Assembly (NCBI GenBank): GCA_003254885.1
Contig: QANT01004026.1
Span: 1-64,000 of the forward strand
Origin: Purshia tridentata
Lineage: Eukaryota > Streptophyta > Magnoliopsida > Rosales > Rosaceae
DNA: 64,000 bases
Direction: 5' to 3'
Shown: one piece after another, positions 1 through 12,000 of the stretch
How positions within the stretch are numbered: the stretch's first letter is position 1
How the letters are laid out: every line of letters starts with the position of its first letter
The notes under the pieces: generated by a model
The model's database searches: none
What the model was told of the DNA's origin: nothing
Seen by the model: only the letters and a program-made list of their open reading frames with translations
Made by a program: the position numbers and the translations under genes

Positions 1-226
1 GGGGGGGTGGGTGGAGGGTAAGTAAAATGGAGAAAGGCCTCCAGAGACAAGATAAGGTTAGAGTAAAAATGATTTAATTGCACTGAAGTTGGGTACACAG
101 GTTCATTAATAATCCACTCGTTTGATGGGGTAATTCAGAACTGACTTCCAGCATTTTAAATTTATGATTCACTCTTTACTCTCAAGCTAACTTCCATCAT
201 ATTAAACCTTGTTTTGATGAATGCAG

Positions 227-378
227 TTACCATGACTCTCTTAACCTTTGTGAGGTTGTTTCGGAAAGCACACGAAGAGAATATTAAACTGGCCGAATTG
301 GAGAGGAAGAAAGCTGAAAAGGAAGGTGAAATGGAAAAGGCCAAGGGCATAAACCTTACAAAAAAAGCAACAAAATAA
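227..378 (+). CDS. Formin (FH2 protein), last coding exon, partial
   Basis: This is the 3'-terminal coding exon of a gene that enters from the left. It starts after a splice acceptor (atgcag) at 221-226 and ends with TAA at 376-378. The peptide contains LLTFVRLFRKAHEENIKLAE followed by a Lys/Glu-rich helix (ERKKAEKEGEMEKAKG). This is the pattern at the end of plant formin FH2 domains, where the last helix runs into a charged tail. Formins nucleate and elongate actin filaments. The short tail after FH2, with no further domain, is as expected. Only about 50 residues are visible, so the subclass cannot be fixed, although the sequence looks like class II plant formins. The rest of the gene lies left of base 1; bases 1-226 read as intron. 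Confidence 0.72.
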
Positions 379-2159
379 GTGAGGATTATAGTCATTCTAC
401 CACTGCATGGGAAATTGAGCTCCTGCCATACAGAAGAGTTGTGCTGAAATGTTGCTAACTAGTGGGGGCAAGGGCGTATTGCTTTTAGGACCCTGGTCAG
501 AATCCTTGTCTCAGTACTTGTGCAAAGGAAAGCCCCTCCCAAGGTGATTTGGATGATGAGGGGAAAGGTCAACTACCTGAGTCCTACAACCAGATGATCA
601 TGGTCAACTGTTCAATCACGTCGGATATATCTTACAAACAGACCGGACTTGGGCTTTCATTCGATAGTTTGTGTATCATTGATTGAGAGAAGCAAAGGTT
701 GTCTACATGGGGTGACTGCCATCGCCATCATGATGTTGGATCTCTGGACCCTCTGGCATCCTTGGAGAGCAAAGAAAATTTTGTAGTCTTGGTTCAGCCT
801 AGGCAATCAATATGGGTTTCGTCTTTAACCATTCCATTCGTTTCGTGTTGGCAGGCATAAATTGTACAGCACCATGGGGGAAGAAGATAGATGCCTTTGG
901 GATTGTATGTAAAGCACACGTTCCTGCTGTACCATGAAATCGTGTACAAAGCCACTAACCCTCCTCGATCTCCTTAGTTTAGAATTCAATTCATTTCAGT
1001 GTAACATATAATTTTAGTTTGTTTTTCCTTCATCATTATTGAAATTTTGAATAGGACCCCGTCAGAATAGATGTTGTATAGGTATCAGGTTCAGAAGAGA
1101 CTAGAAGACAAGGCGGGGCTTTTCTTTTTTTCATTTTTAGTGTAATTGTAAAATAAGCATAGGCTGATCCTAGAAACTACTTGTTTCATTCTTATGGTTG
1201 TTTAGTCAACGTATACTAATTCATGAAATCGCAGAATTCTCATGGTTTATAGTGAAAAAGTAGTTCTCTTTCAATGTGCTCCCAAGTTTCGTGTATTGTT
1301 GATTTATTTATCTATTTTCGTTTTTTTTTTTTGAACTTTTACTTTTTGGCCATACTTCGTGACTATTATTTTATTTATTATTGTCAATAAAATATAAATA
1401 ACGAACTGAGAAAAAGCAGTGATAATAATAGTAATAAGCCTTTGGTTATAGGAGTTATTCGGCTAAATAACAGTCGATTGGATTTGGCTGTTACTAGTGT
1501 TTTTATTTTATTTTTCTTGCAATGCTAGAAGCCTAGATGAGCTGTACTTGATATGAGTTCGTTTTTTGCTCGTTTTACTGTGGACGTATCTAATTTGTTT
1601 CACACTAGAACTAATACACAGGGGCTAAGATCATATTCATAGGTACACATAAAAAATGAAAAACTTGTAATTGGTTTTTGAGTAAGCTAATATGTAGTGC
1701 GGGGCTACAATTTACAAGTAAGTAATTTCATATTTCTCAATCACCCGGGTATAATTACATTGGAATTTGACCAATGCCAATATGCCATATGTCTAGGCTG
1801 ACCAACACACAACTAAACTAAAAAAAAGAAGCCTATGTATCATCCACACTTTGCCAATCTACTTGGCACAAAGTAACAATGGGTTTTCTTTTTCCAAAGA
1901 AAATAAAAATAAAATAGCAGAGTAAAATTGGAATATTAGTATATTACCATGAACAAAGTTGTGTACAATTTTGGTTTCTCATTTTTTCCCTGTGCAGGGG
2001 TTGTCCTACTTTAGGATGCTTATGTGTTTGAAAGTTGCTTGGTGTCATTACCAAGCAAAAGAAATCAACTTCGGAGATACAAATTATTCGTATTACCTTT
2101 TTCATCTTCTTTCCCTTGAAAATAAAGAAAGAACTTCTCTTCGTTTCCTGAATCCAATT
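379..2159. other. Formin 3' UTR and intergenic DNA
   Basis: No coding exon is supported. The first 600-700 bases after the formin stop are less AT-rich than the rest and probably form its 3' UTR. Several AATAAA-like stretches lie near 1385-1400. From about 1300 on the sequence is AT-rich intergenic DNA between the formin (+) and the convergent membrane-protein gene (-) that ends at 2160. An open frame at 1959-2339 + is antisense to that gene and is not credited. Confidence 0.5.
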
Positions 2160-3191
2160 TCATGGAACTTCTTTCAAAGTCTTGAAATTGCCATAACGAC
2201 CACTTTCTTCATCATCGTCTGTATATTCGATCCCACAACAGCGTCTACCATCTTCTTGATCCATGACCCAAGAGCTTCTTGGATTGCAGCTTTTGAAGAA
2301 CGTAAAGCTCACAATTGCATCAAGAACAACAAGAACTGAGTACAAGTAAGCAATTAAAACCCCCTCTAAAGCTATGGAAGATCCAAGCTTTCCTGAGAAA
2401 TGGGAAGGTCTTACAATCCTGTATTGGAACAATGCCTCAATTGCAGCCAGGGCCATGTTGAGAGGCACAGCCAGAGACAGAGCAGTTGGGGCTCTTCCTC
2501 TGATTAAAAGACAGGCCTTGAGAATTGCCAAGTAGCCACCACTCCTCTCTGTGCCTGATACAACCAATGCCAGGTTGCATATTATGAGCACATTGGCAAG
2601 AACTATGGAGTAAAGAACAGCCCCAGATGCTGAAAAGAAGAGAAGGGTGTTGGAAGAAGAGAACCCAAATCCTTGAAGAAAATTAAAGGCGATGAATAAG
2701 ACAGAGAACACTGTTGCATTTGCAGAGAGGATCAAGAATGAGTTGTAGATTTGGGTAAGGAGGAGAGGGGAGTAGAGGGATATGATAGAAGAAAAAGAAG
2801 GTGGTGATGATGATGACAAAGTTGGTTTTTGGAGATTGAGAGCTTGAAATATGGAGGCTTTGGTTACGAGGAGGAAGGTGAGGGTAAAGGGTAGTGTGAA
2901 AATTGAAGAAGAGATTGTTTGAGAGAGCTTTTGATTGAGAATGGTGAAGAGTTCTGAAGAGGGTGGGAAGCCTGCAGCATCAAAAAGACTGTGGAGGCGG
3001 TTGTAGATGGTGGGCAAGAGAGAGCTTGAAGGAACATATGCTTGGGAGATGAGGACTGAGGCTGAGAAGGGGAAGGCTATGAGTGCTACTGTTGAGGTGA
3101 AGAATTGGTAGTTCTGAAGAAAAGTGTGGGTTGATTTTCTCAGAATCTTGCCTGCTTTCTCCATTGGAATTCTTGGGCCTTCTTCTTGCAT
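2160..3191 (-). CDS. Multi-pass membrane protein, plant-specific family of unknown function
   Basis: Single-exon gene of 343 residues. It begins MQEEGPRIPMEKAGKILRKS, a short charged N-terminus, and then has about six hydrophobic stretches: FFTSTVALIAFPFSASVLIS near residue 30, another near 95-110 (FTLPFTLTFLLVTKA), two around 140-185, one at LYSIVLANVLIICNLALVV, and a last one near GVLIAYLYSVLVVLDAIVSF. A Cys/Asp-rich cytoplasmic tail follows. The frame extends upstream without an ATG, and a TATA-like ATTATATACAC (minus strand) lies at about 3240-3250, which supports the start at 3191. The protein resembles an uncharacterised plant family that contains, from memory, At5g61340; some members carry the misleading name polyadenylate-binding protein 1-B-binding protein. 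Its function is unknown. It converges on the formin gene to the left. Confidence 0.85.
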   Translation of the reverse strand: MQEEGPRIPMEKAGKILRKSTHTFLQNYQFFTSTVALIAFPFSASVLISQAYVPSSSLLPTIYNRLHSLFDAAGFPPSSELFTILNQKLSQTISSSIFTLPFTLTFLLVTKASIFQALNLQKPTLSSSSPPSFSSIISLYSPLLLTQIYNSFLILSANATVFSVLFIAFNFLQGFGFSSSNTLLFFSASGAVLYSIVLANVLIICNLALVVSGTERSGGYLAILKACLLIRGRAPTALSLAVPLNMALAAIEALFQYRIVRPSHFSGKLGSSIALEGVLIAYLYSVLVVLDAIVSFTFFKSCNPRSSWVMDQEDGRRCCGIEYTDDDEESGRYGNFKTLKEVP

Positions 3192-3239
3192 TGCAAGAGA
3201 GATGGGTATGAAATGGTGTGTTTCACAAAATAGGGTGTA

Positions 3240-3313
3240 GTGTATATAATTAGAAGAGGGCTTCCTTCTCTTTTCCAATATTTTTTTATTGCTCTCTCTC
3301 TCTCTCTCTCTCT
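3240..3313 (-). promoter_or_regulatory. Core promoter with TATA box and CT/GA repeat
   Basis: Just upstream of the membrane-protein start, the minus strand has a TATA-like ATTATATACAC about 50-60 bases before the ATG. Behind it at about 3291-3313 is a pure dinucleotide tract (TC on +, GA on -). GA/CT tracts next to plant core promoters are common (Y-patch or GAGA-type elements). The role here is inferred from position only. Confidence 0.45.
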
Positions 3314-5431
3314 AAATGGTTGGTTAGTGAGGAGGATTAGAGGGTAGGTGTTTTGGATGCTTGGACTGGCCAACAACTAAAAACTAACAAAATTTGCAGA
3401 GGTGGAGTTGTTTGGCTATCTATCTATATATTGTTTTTATCAAAGGAACTCTTTGGACTATATTGGGTTATTGTGATGTCTTTGTAATCTCCAAATCCCC
3501 CACATATTGGTTGGCCAAAGAGACATAGAAAGAGAAAATTTTATTGGGGTGTCAATAAGTTATTTTATGAGCAGAAGAAACCTTTTCTTATGGCATGCCT
3601 TTTCTGATGTAGAGAGTGACTGTTTTTGGATTGCTTCTATTGCACTTTGTTTTTTGCTTTTTTTATTTTTGTTTCACGATGATAGCATTATTTTTGCTTG
3701 TTATTGCTTCAGGTACCCCTCATGGGAAAATTTAATTTTTCTTGTGGGCTCCGCAAGCCTTGAATCTTAAAATTCAAGTATTGCTTTCTGTTTTCTATTT
3801 TATCTTCATCAGCTTTACATTTGATTTAGACATAAATTAGAAGAACATGATCAAAATATGAATCTATGTTCATTTGTGGGTGAAAGATTGGGTAAACATT
3901 CAAAGAGTAAGGGTGGATGAGATAAGAGTTAAGATTAGGTTAAGTCATGATTCGATTCCTTTCAATGTAACAAAAAAGATTGGGTTAATATGAGAGAAAA
4001 TTTAGATTAAACTCTTATCTTTTACTCATATATAATATTGTAGTTTGGAGGAATCAAACTTAAGAACTTTGATTATTGATTCGAACCTCAATTCACTATT
4101 TCAAATTCTAATTTAAGTTTATTTATCTCATAAATATTATACATAAATTTGAAGGAATTGATTTTTTTTTTTTTAATTTAGAACAGGAAGATTCAAATTT
4201 GGGATAATTTCAAGTAATAGGGAAATAAATATTATTAGACTAACAAATAGTTGGTGAAAGAATCTAATTTAAAACCTTTGATTACTGGTTTTAAATTCTT
4301 AAATCGACTAGTTTAAATTCTAATTTAAAAATCAAATGTATTGTTAAAATGATGTATTGGATTAACAAAACAGAGTTTGAAAAGGGACAATATGAAAACA
4401 GGTTGTAAGATTGTTGGTCCAAAAATTAAACCTAGTTGAAGAAATGAAAGGAACTAATAAAGATTGCAATATGTTTGTAATTCACGTCACTAAAAGTAGT
4501 AAGGGCTATGACAAAAAAAGAAAAAAAAAAAAAAAGTAGTAGGCCATATTTTCCTTATATTGTATGGTATGCTTTCACGTGGCCAGAATATGAGTCATAG
4601 TCTTAGCTTGCAAGATAATTATAATAATAACGAAACAAAAAGAAAATGAAATTTGGAAAATCTTAAATACAATTGGGTAGACTAAGATGGGTTACCTTCT
4701 TATTCTATCAACAATTATTATTTATGATAATAATGATGGGATGTTGAATACTTGAATACTTGAATACATATGATCCTCACCGTCCATTATTAAATTTCAT
4801 CCATTGATAGATGGCTCCACCTCTTAAATTTATTCACAATTGCAACAATCATCCATTTTGTCATCATCAAATGACCAAAAAAATAATTTTGTCCTAATTA
4901 ATTGAATTCCCCATCTCTACGTTCTACAAATTTGTGTTACTATGGTGAGGGTCCCTATTTATTAATATATGTGTATTTTTTTTTTGGTCCAAAATAATAC
5001 AAGTGAAAATAACTTAAAAATATAATTTTAGTCACGAGTACGTTAATCATGTACAAAATTTACTCTACTCAAAGTGTGTCACGTACTATATTATAGTTAG
5101 TTGTAGTAAATATGTGTTAATAAGATAGATTATTATATTTTTGTCCAAAAAAGAAGAAACAGATGCTTGAATTCTTATTATATGTAACATGAATAACAAA
5201 TTTTCAATGTTTTTATAAAGCTACATTAATTCTAATTTTGGTGAGCAAAATTACACTCCAACAAAATATAAATATACAAATGTAAAGAAATTACAAGTAA
5301 GATAATGTTCTTTGGATACATAGTGTATTTTATATTATCAAACTGTAAATTTGAACCATACATCGAAACATTGGTGGCAATGATATCATCCTTAATAAGC
5401 AGTTGGTGCGCAGACTTTTGACCCGGTTGTA

Positions 5432-5455
5432 TTGGGTTGGGTTGGGTTGGGTTGG
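5432..5455. repeat. (TTGGG)n short tandem repeat
   Basis: About five copies of the pentamer TTGGG in a row. It differs from the plant telomere repeat TTTAGGG, so it is a simple-sequence repeat and not an interstitial telomere. Confidence 0.8.
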
Positions 5456-6770
5456 TACTTTGCCTAATTGCTTGGAGAGTTTTGTATATGACGTGGCATT
5501 ACCATATTAATTAGTTTTAAAAGGAATATGGCTTTCTATTTGTTTCCTTAATTTGGTGAAGTGTCTGTGTTCTGGGTGACCTTCTAACTGAAAAAGATTT
5601 AAAGAAAGATATGTTATGGTTTTAAGTATGATTTCAAAAAAGAAAAGAAAAGTAAAACAAGTATAAAAAATTTGAATTCAAACAATAAAAGTAAAATAAA
5701 CACATCCTCTAATTTTCTATATATATGCTTTATTATAATTCAAATCCATGACCTTTCCAATAAAGGAGAGAGAAAATTGAATAAGGTTGATAATAAATTA
5801 TTCAAATGTACATTAGGTGACTAATTTTATTATTTTGATATTCATGCATATTGGATCATTTTAATTATGTGCCAAGAGTTGTTCTCCCAAATTATTCTGA
5901 GCAATTCCATTTCATCTTGTTATTGTTAATTAAAAAAATTATAAAGAGTACTATATATGGGTTGTCATTTATAAACAGGAAGACAAATTCTTTCTAGCCC
6001 TATTATTGATTCTTCAATAATAGAATAACAATAATTTTTTCATCAAATGATTATATTTGTACAAACTAGAACTGGAAATTCATCACATGCAGTCATGCAT
6101 GATTAAAACTGTGCAAAAAAATTTAAGACTACTTTAATTTCTACCCACTCCAATAACTCAACACACCCTCTTTAACTTTGTTTATTCCCTAAAAGTTCAT
6201 ATTTTATTCTTACATAAAATACTAAAAACATGAAAATGAAAAAACAACAAAATAAAACAAAATCAAGAACTCCATCTCCACTCCAAACCTAGCTACCCAG
6301 TATCCCTCCTCACTGCCGGCCACACCGCCGACACCCGCCCGCCCCCTAATTATTTTTCATTTTAATTTGAGGGGGTATGAATAAAATTCTTCAAAATTCA
6401 ATGGGTTCTAAAAATAATTCATGGGTCTTGCATTTGTGGTATGATAGGAATAGCTAAGGCATGACTCACATTTGGGTGGAATTTGCCAAACACTCTTTTG
6501 CATTCTTACTCGAAACCACACCTACCTATGAGTTGATCGAACTTGATTAGTACTTCAACATATGTTAGTATGTTAAATGGAACATTATTTTAACTTAATC
6601 CCATTGTCTTTTGCTGTAACTTTATCCACCTTCAAAGTACAAACTGCACCATTTGCAATTTTTTAATATTTTTTTAGTACATTATTATCTATCTAGCCAC
6701 ACACCTTGCCATATCTCCCAAAGTATCTAAAATAAATTGAAGAATATTGTATTCATCCAAATCAACTTAA

Positions 6771-6826
6771 TTGATCGATTAGATTAGTTCAAACTTATTT
6801 GATCGATTAGATTAGTTCAAACTTAT
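6771..6826. repeat. Perfect 28-bp tandem duplication
   Basis: Two identical 28-base units, 6771-6798 and 6799-6826, each beginning TTGATCGATTAGATTAG. The lack of any difference between copies points to a recent duplication or an array that varies in copy number. Confidence 0.9.
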
Positions 6827-8729
6827 ATGTCAATGGGTTAAGTCAACTGACTTGAAACTCCACCATCTATGGCACCAAATGACATGGACTGGCCTCGTAA
6901 TATATATAATATTGAATCTTTGAAGGTGGATATGCATTCCTTGCGTTTGGTTTTAAAAAACACCACCCTAAACAATAATTCTTATCCAATTAATTAAAGA
7001 AAAAGAAATTTCAAAACCATTTCTATGATCTTATTAGTGTTTGAAATCAAAGTGGGTTAAAATGAATTTAACCTTACATAACAATATTATTAATGACTTG
7101 ATTTGATTGTGAATCTGGATAGAGTGATGAAAAGAGGCATGAAAATTGCATCTAGCTCTCAAATTTTGGATTCCATAATATGGGTACATATATATCAGTC
7201 CAACTCTTCATTTGTGTGGGTTTAGGGATTCAAAATGGGACCAAATACACGAGTAGCCATAGGTATTGTATCTATGGGCTCACTGTAAGATTACCCTTGA
7301 TTGTTTGTTCTATAATGGGCTTTCTGGGCCTCTCTATGGGCTTTCTTGTCTTAGTTTGTTGTCCAAGTAACATATATAATACCCCTAATGAATTTGTTGC
7401 CGAATGGCCACACAGTATCATAGTGTAGCAAATGGTGAATCTATTACTTGGCTATTCGACTCCGATTTCACTTAAACTATAAATGTGAATTGTTAATTGG
7501 GTTGAATAGCAGGCGAGAATCAAGTCAAACCCAAATGGCACAAAGAGAGACAAAGACAGATGCTTTTAAGTTTTAAGAGGGTGGCTGTGGCTGGCTGCAC
7601 TTCCATCACTTGCATTGCATGCCCACCATGGATTATATTATAAATCCAAACCAAAGCTTATTAAATGTGGATGTCACCCAGTCAACGTGGCCTTATCTTT
7701 ATCAAACACACCTTCCTCCACATAAACCACTCACTCCTTGCCAAACTTGCCGTACCCTCTCATTCCCTTTTTTTTTTTTCTCAACATTTAACACATTTTC
7801 ACACATAACTTTTCATTGTTTATTTTGCTTCCTTTTCGACATTCCTACCCTCTTCAAATTATTCTACCACTCCAAAAAATAAGGTTCATTGATTTTAAAA
7901 CTAAATTTTAATTTTAATTTTTTTTATGTTAACTACTAAAATGTTTATGTCATTTCACTTTAGATTCTGAATTTTAATTTAGGTACTAATTTTTAAAAAT
8001 GTAGTTCTACCAAGCATTTAGTATTGTTTACCAAGTGCTTGAGAGACTTTCTTTTTTTTTTACAAACTCAATTATGGCTATCCAACAATCACAACTTTTT
8101 TAATTTGTTGTTTTTTAGTGTTTACAAGGCTTAAGCTTTAATGTCTAGTCTACAGGTTGTAAGGAACTTTTATAAACTTTGAATTTTAAGAAATTTCAAA
8201 CAATCACAACTCAATCACAACTATAAAGTAAATTGAAAAAAAAAAAACTAATGGAAACAACTAAGCGCTCGGTGTAATAAATTTCACGTTTCGTATATAT
8301 GTGTGACCTATCTAAAATCTCTTGCTTTAGGTTAGTACCTAAAAGAAAAATTAGTATTATTTTTTTTTGGGAGAAATTATGTTCAACCATTTTGACTCCA
8401 ATTTTTCCCCTTATTTTAATTAATTGGTCTAATTGAGTCACACAGATACGCTAATATAAAAGCTTAACTTAAAGATCCAACTAATGAAGGAATTTTGTCT
8501 TATGGTATTTGTAACGGAACTCCTTCAAACGCTTGGACGGTTGCCGTTTCAACGAACCCAACGGTATAATATCAAAGACGGCTTTCTTCACATGACCCCT
8601 CTATCTGTCTCCAACTCATCCCATAATTCTCCTCACCATTCTAATCAACAATCCATTATTTAATTCTTTTTTTTTTTTACCGGGAAAATTAAAAAAGTCC
8701 GCGGATTAGTCCAGCCTATCAGATCGAGC

Positions 8730-8735
8730 CACGTG
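8730..8735. promoter_or_regulatory. G-box (CACGTG) upstream of the RING/LON gene
   Basis: The palindrome CACGTG lies in GAGCCACGTGTGC, 338 bases before the start codon at 9073. G-boxes bind bZIP and bHLH factors in light, ABA and stress responses. Use of this copy is inferred from its position. Confidence 0.4.
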
Positions 8736-9072
8736 TGCTATAGTTCAATGTCAACTCGGGATCTAGTTAAGTTCATAAGTTGCAACGGCTGTGATTCCGA
8801 GAGTATATATGGAGGAGCTGAAAACAGTAAGCAAGTGAAAAGCACTAGCGCGAAAAGAAAAAGCGGAGACGTAGTGGAATGTGGTCCGCCAGTGAAACGA
8901 AGGGACACAGCGACGAACACGACGCTCGCACTTGCACTCACACCCATTTTGGTTCACTATAAGCGCTTCGAGCTTCGAAGCTCCTCATTCTCCGTCTCCA
9001 ATTTGTTTCGCTCTTTCAGTTTTGGCCGCTGCGTGCGTGTGGATTCGATTGGATTGATTTAGCTTTCTCTCA

Positions 9073-12000
9073 ATGTCTGGCGACGCTGAGGCTTCGTCGT
9101 CGGGCTTCGGGACCGACTGGCCTGAGGATGTCGAGGACTACATTTCGGTGAGTGAGTTTTTTCTTGTTCTTTTTTTTTTTTGCGGGTTTGGTAGCTGAGA
9201 AAATGTGGGGAGATGAGTAAGAAATTGAGTATTTTCTTTTTTCTTTTTCTTTTTCTTTGATCTGTGGGAGCGTAGAAAACAAGAAAAATTCAGCTCAGCT
9301 GTGCTTAATACATGTAATTAGGAACTTAGGTGGAGAAATTAAAGTTTCTTGTATTTTCCCGGCATTTTCTGGGAGAACAAATGGAGTTTTGCATTCTGAC
9401 TTTTGTTTGTTTCCTTTGTAGTTTTCTTAAAAATGTTTGCTTGCTGAGAAGAGTTTACGGAAAAACAAGTTCATTAGAGTTTTCTTGTTTCCTTTCCTTT
9501 GTATTTCACTTTGCCAAATGTTTGGTACTTTGGTTAGTTAGTAATGTTAAGAAATAAATTATTAATTGAATTTTGAATTTTGAATATTTTTTTACCTTTT
9601 TACGTTGGTTATAAAAATGGAGCATTTTATTAATCCTTTTTTGAACAATTAAGCTGTTAATTTAAGTTGTGGAATATTATACATTTTATCTTTACTAGTG
9701 TTAGAACGTCAATTGTGATGGATGTGTTCATGTTTATAGCTGCTTGATTTGGTGCAATAGCTCTAACAAAAAATAGGACATATATACTTTAAGTTGGTGC
9801 TGCAAGAAAAGTTTGCTGAAATTAGTTCAGTGTTGTAATTTTTGTGCCTCTCAAGAATATAAGAGACTGAATTTTGGATCTTCTAATGTTGCTACTTTAA
9901 ATTCAGCCAAAACCATGCAAGTGTTAGTTTTTAATTTATTTTTCTAGAGGAGAATTGATTTCTCTGTTGACAATTTAAGACTGCTTGGAAAACTGATGGG
10001 TATATCAATGTTTGAAATGCAGGCTAATGAAGGAGAGTCAGCATTGCCCTGGGACATATTTAGTCATGTTTTTGATCTTGTGCAGAAGGGAAACCAGGCA
10101 TTTCAAGAGAATCGATTTGAGGAGGTGAAAAGAATTCTTAGCTATGTGTCTGTGATCCCTTTTCTATCACAGGAATTTTCTCTTCTTACGTGGTTTAACT
10201 TCAAAATGTTGCCATATATATATATATATATATGATTCCTTAGTGTTCTAAGTATTTGTAGCAACTGGTCTAGGAAACCTTGTCTTTGGAGTTACCTAGT
10301 GTTAGAATACAAAAAAACTGTTGGTCCGCATCCGAATAGCTTGAGATTTTTGAGATAGTGGTAAACCAACAAACTCTATCAACTGGTATGGTTTGGCCAA
10401 AACCATATAAGACGTTATTATGATTTTTCTTCATTCTATATGTGGATTTCCTTAGATGAACAAGGCTTTAAAGTAACCTTAGTTTTATTGGAAATGGTGA
10501 TTGTGATCAGGAAGATGTTGATATGAGATTATTAGAGGAGTAGACGAGAAGCAGACAGTCAGTGTTTATAATGTTTACACCTTGAGAGGTAATTATATGC
10601 TACACATGCATTGGAAAAAGACGCATGATACTTCACTCACTCAATGTTGTGTCCATAAATAAATGTTCTTTTAGCCTATTGGAGTTAGATGCCCACATTC
10701 CTTTTGTCCGTCTTCTCAGATATTTATGGTCCACGACATGGCATAGGGCTTGAATCTCTAGCCATAGCCTCTAAACAAGTGAAGAGACATATAACTTTTG
10801 GTTTTTTACCCACTTTTTCATGATATTGATATGGTTTTCTTCTTCCCATGTTGAGTGCTAAGGTCACTGTGATTATTTATTTGGGAAGGATTATTATTAC
10901 TATTGTTGTTACCTGACTGTTGTTCCTTGATGCTGCTGTGTTGCTACTGTTGGCATGCTTATCTATTCTTAAAAGACTATTTAGTACTTTATTACTTTGC
11001 TTATTATGTTTTGTAATCTATGTGAGTCTTTCTCACACAAAGTTTTAAAATGTAACTTCCATGAGTTCTTGCTTGTCCTGATCAATCAAGTTTCTGTCTT
11101 CAGGCAATTCATTGTTACTTAAGAGCAAATAACATTAAACCTTGTGATCCTGTTATTCTTGGCAACCGAAGTGCTGCTTATATCAGGTTAAGTATCAATT
11201 ATCTTTTATTTGCATTAATTTATTCCATTTGTGGCCTAGGGTGTGCTTTTCAAGCTTCTTCTAAATGAGTTTTTACTTACTTTTGTACACTATTTGTAAT
11301 ATGTTCCATTAAACACATTTCAAGCAGGATGAGTAAATTCCTTAAAGGCATACGACCATCAGCTTCTGAATACAGAGCACGAACTGGTTTGGATCCTACG
11401 ACGCTTGCTGAGGTATGTCTTATTGGCTCATTGGTTATGTATTAGGAAAAAAAAATCAATTTTCAACCAGGTAGCTATTGGCAACATTCTGAAAAATTTG
11501 TTAAACAATTCTTTCAGCTTGCTTTAAAGGATGCGGAGAAACTAATCAACCTCCGAACTAATTCAGAAAAAGTGTACATGTTAAAGGCTGAAGCTCTCAT
11601 TTTGGTGAGGAAATCTATTTCACTTTAATCCTTTTTCTTAAGATAAGAGAGAGACTTTGTAAATGGGTCCTGGTATGTGTATTTTTTTATGAAGTTTTTG
11701 TTACTGTTCATATTCAATATGAGAGGTCATCAGTAATTATTTTTCCCGCCCTATGGTTGTTTTCTAGGATCAGTTGTCCATCAGTTTAATTTTGGCCTTG
11801 ATTTGAATTGGCAGTTGGAGAAATATGACATGGCCCAAGATGCTATTCTTTCTGGTCTCCAGGTTGACCCTTTTAGGTAATATACGACTATATCCATTTT
11901 GTTTATTATTAATCAAAACAGAGATAAGTATATATCGTTTAATACCTACTGGGTGCTGGCTATATAATATGTTTGTCAATTTCTAATGCGTTTTTATCTG

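Larger units (their letters stand above)
3314..8700. other. Long AT-rich gene-free stretch
   Basis: About 5.4 kb with no coding exon I can support. The open frames here (3507-3770, 7180-7428 and 7610-7882 on +, 8211-8441 on -) give low-complexity peptides with no recognisable domain. The stretch holds many A/T homopolymers, degenerate TTTAAATTCTAATTTAA-like motifs near 4080-4340, a pentamer repeat at 5432-5455 and a perfect 28-base tandem duplication at 6771-6826. Some of it may be eroded transposon DNA, but no paired termini could be made out. Confidence 0.5.

Noticed and set aside
1959-2339. 126-codon open frame on + with hydrophobic segments
   Set aside because: It overlaps the 3' end of the membrane-protein gene in antisense; no domain, and codon usage fits the minus-strand gene.
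3507-3770. 87-codon open frame on +
   Set aside because: Low-complexity Phe/Leu/Ser translation of T-rich DNA with no domain and no splice context.
5432-5455. Interstitial telomere repeat
   Set aside because: The unit is TTGGG, not TTTAGGG.
7610-7882. 90-codon open frame on +
   Set aside because: T/C-rich intergenic DNA; the peptide is Pro/Phe-rich without a recognisable signal or domain.
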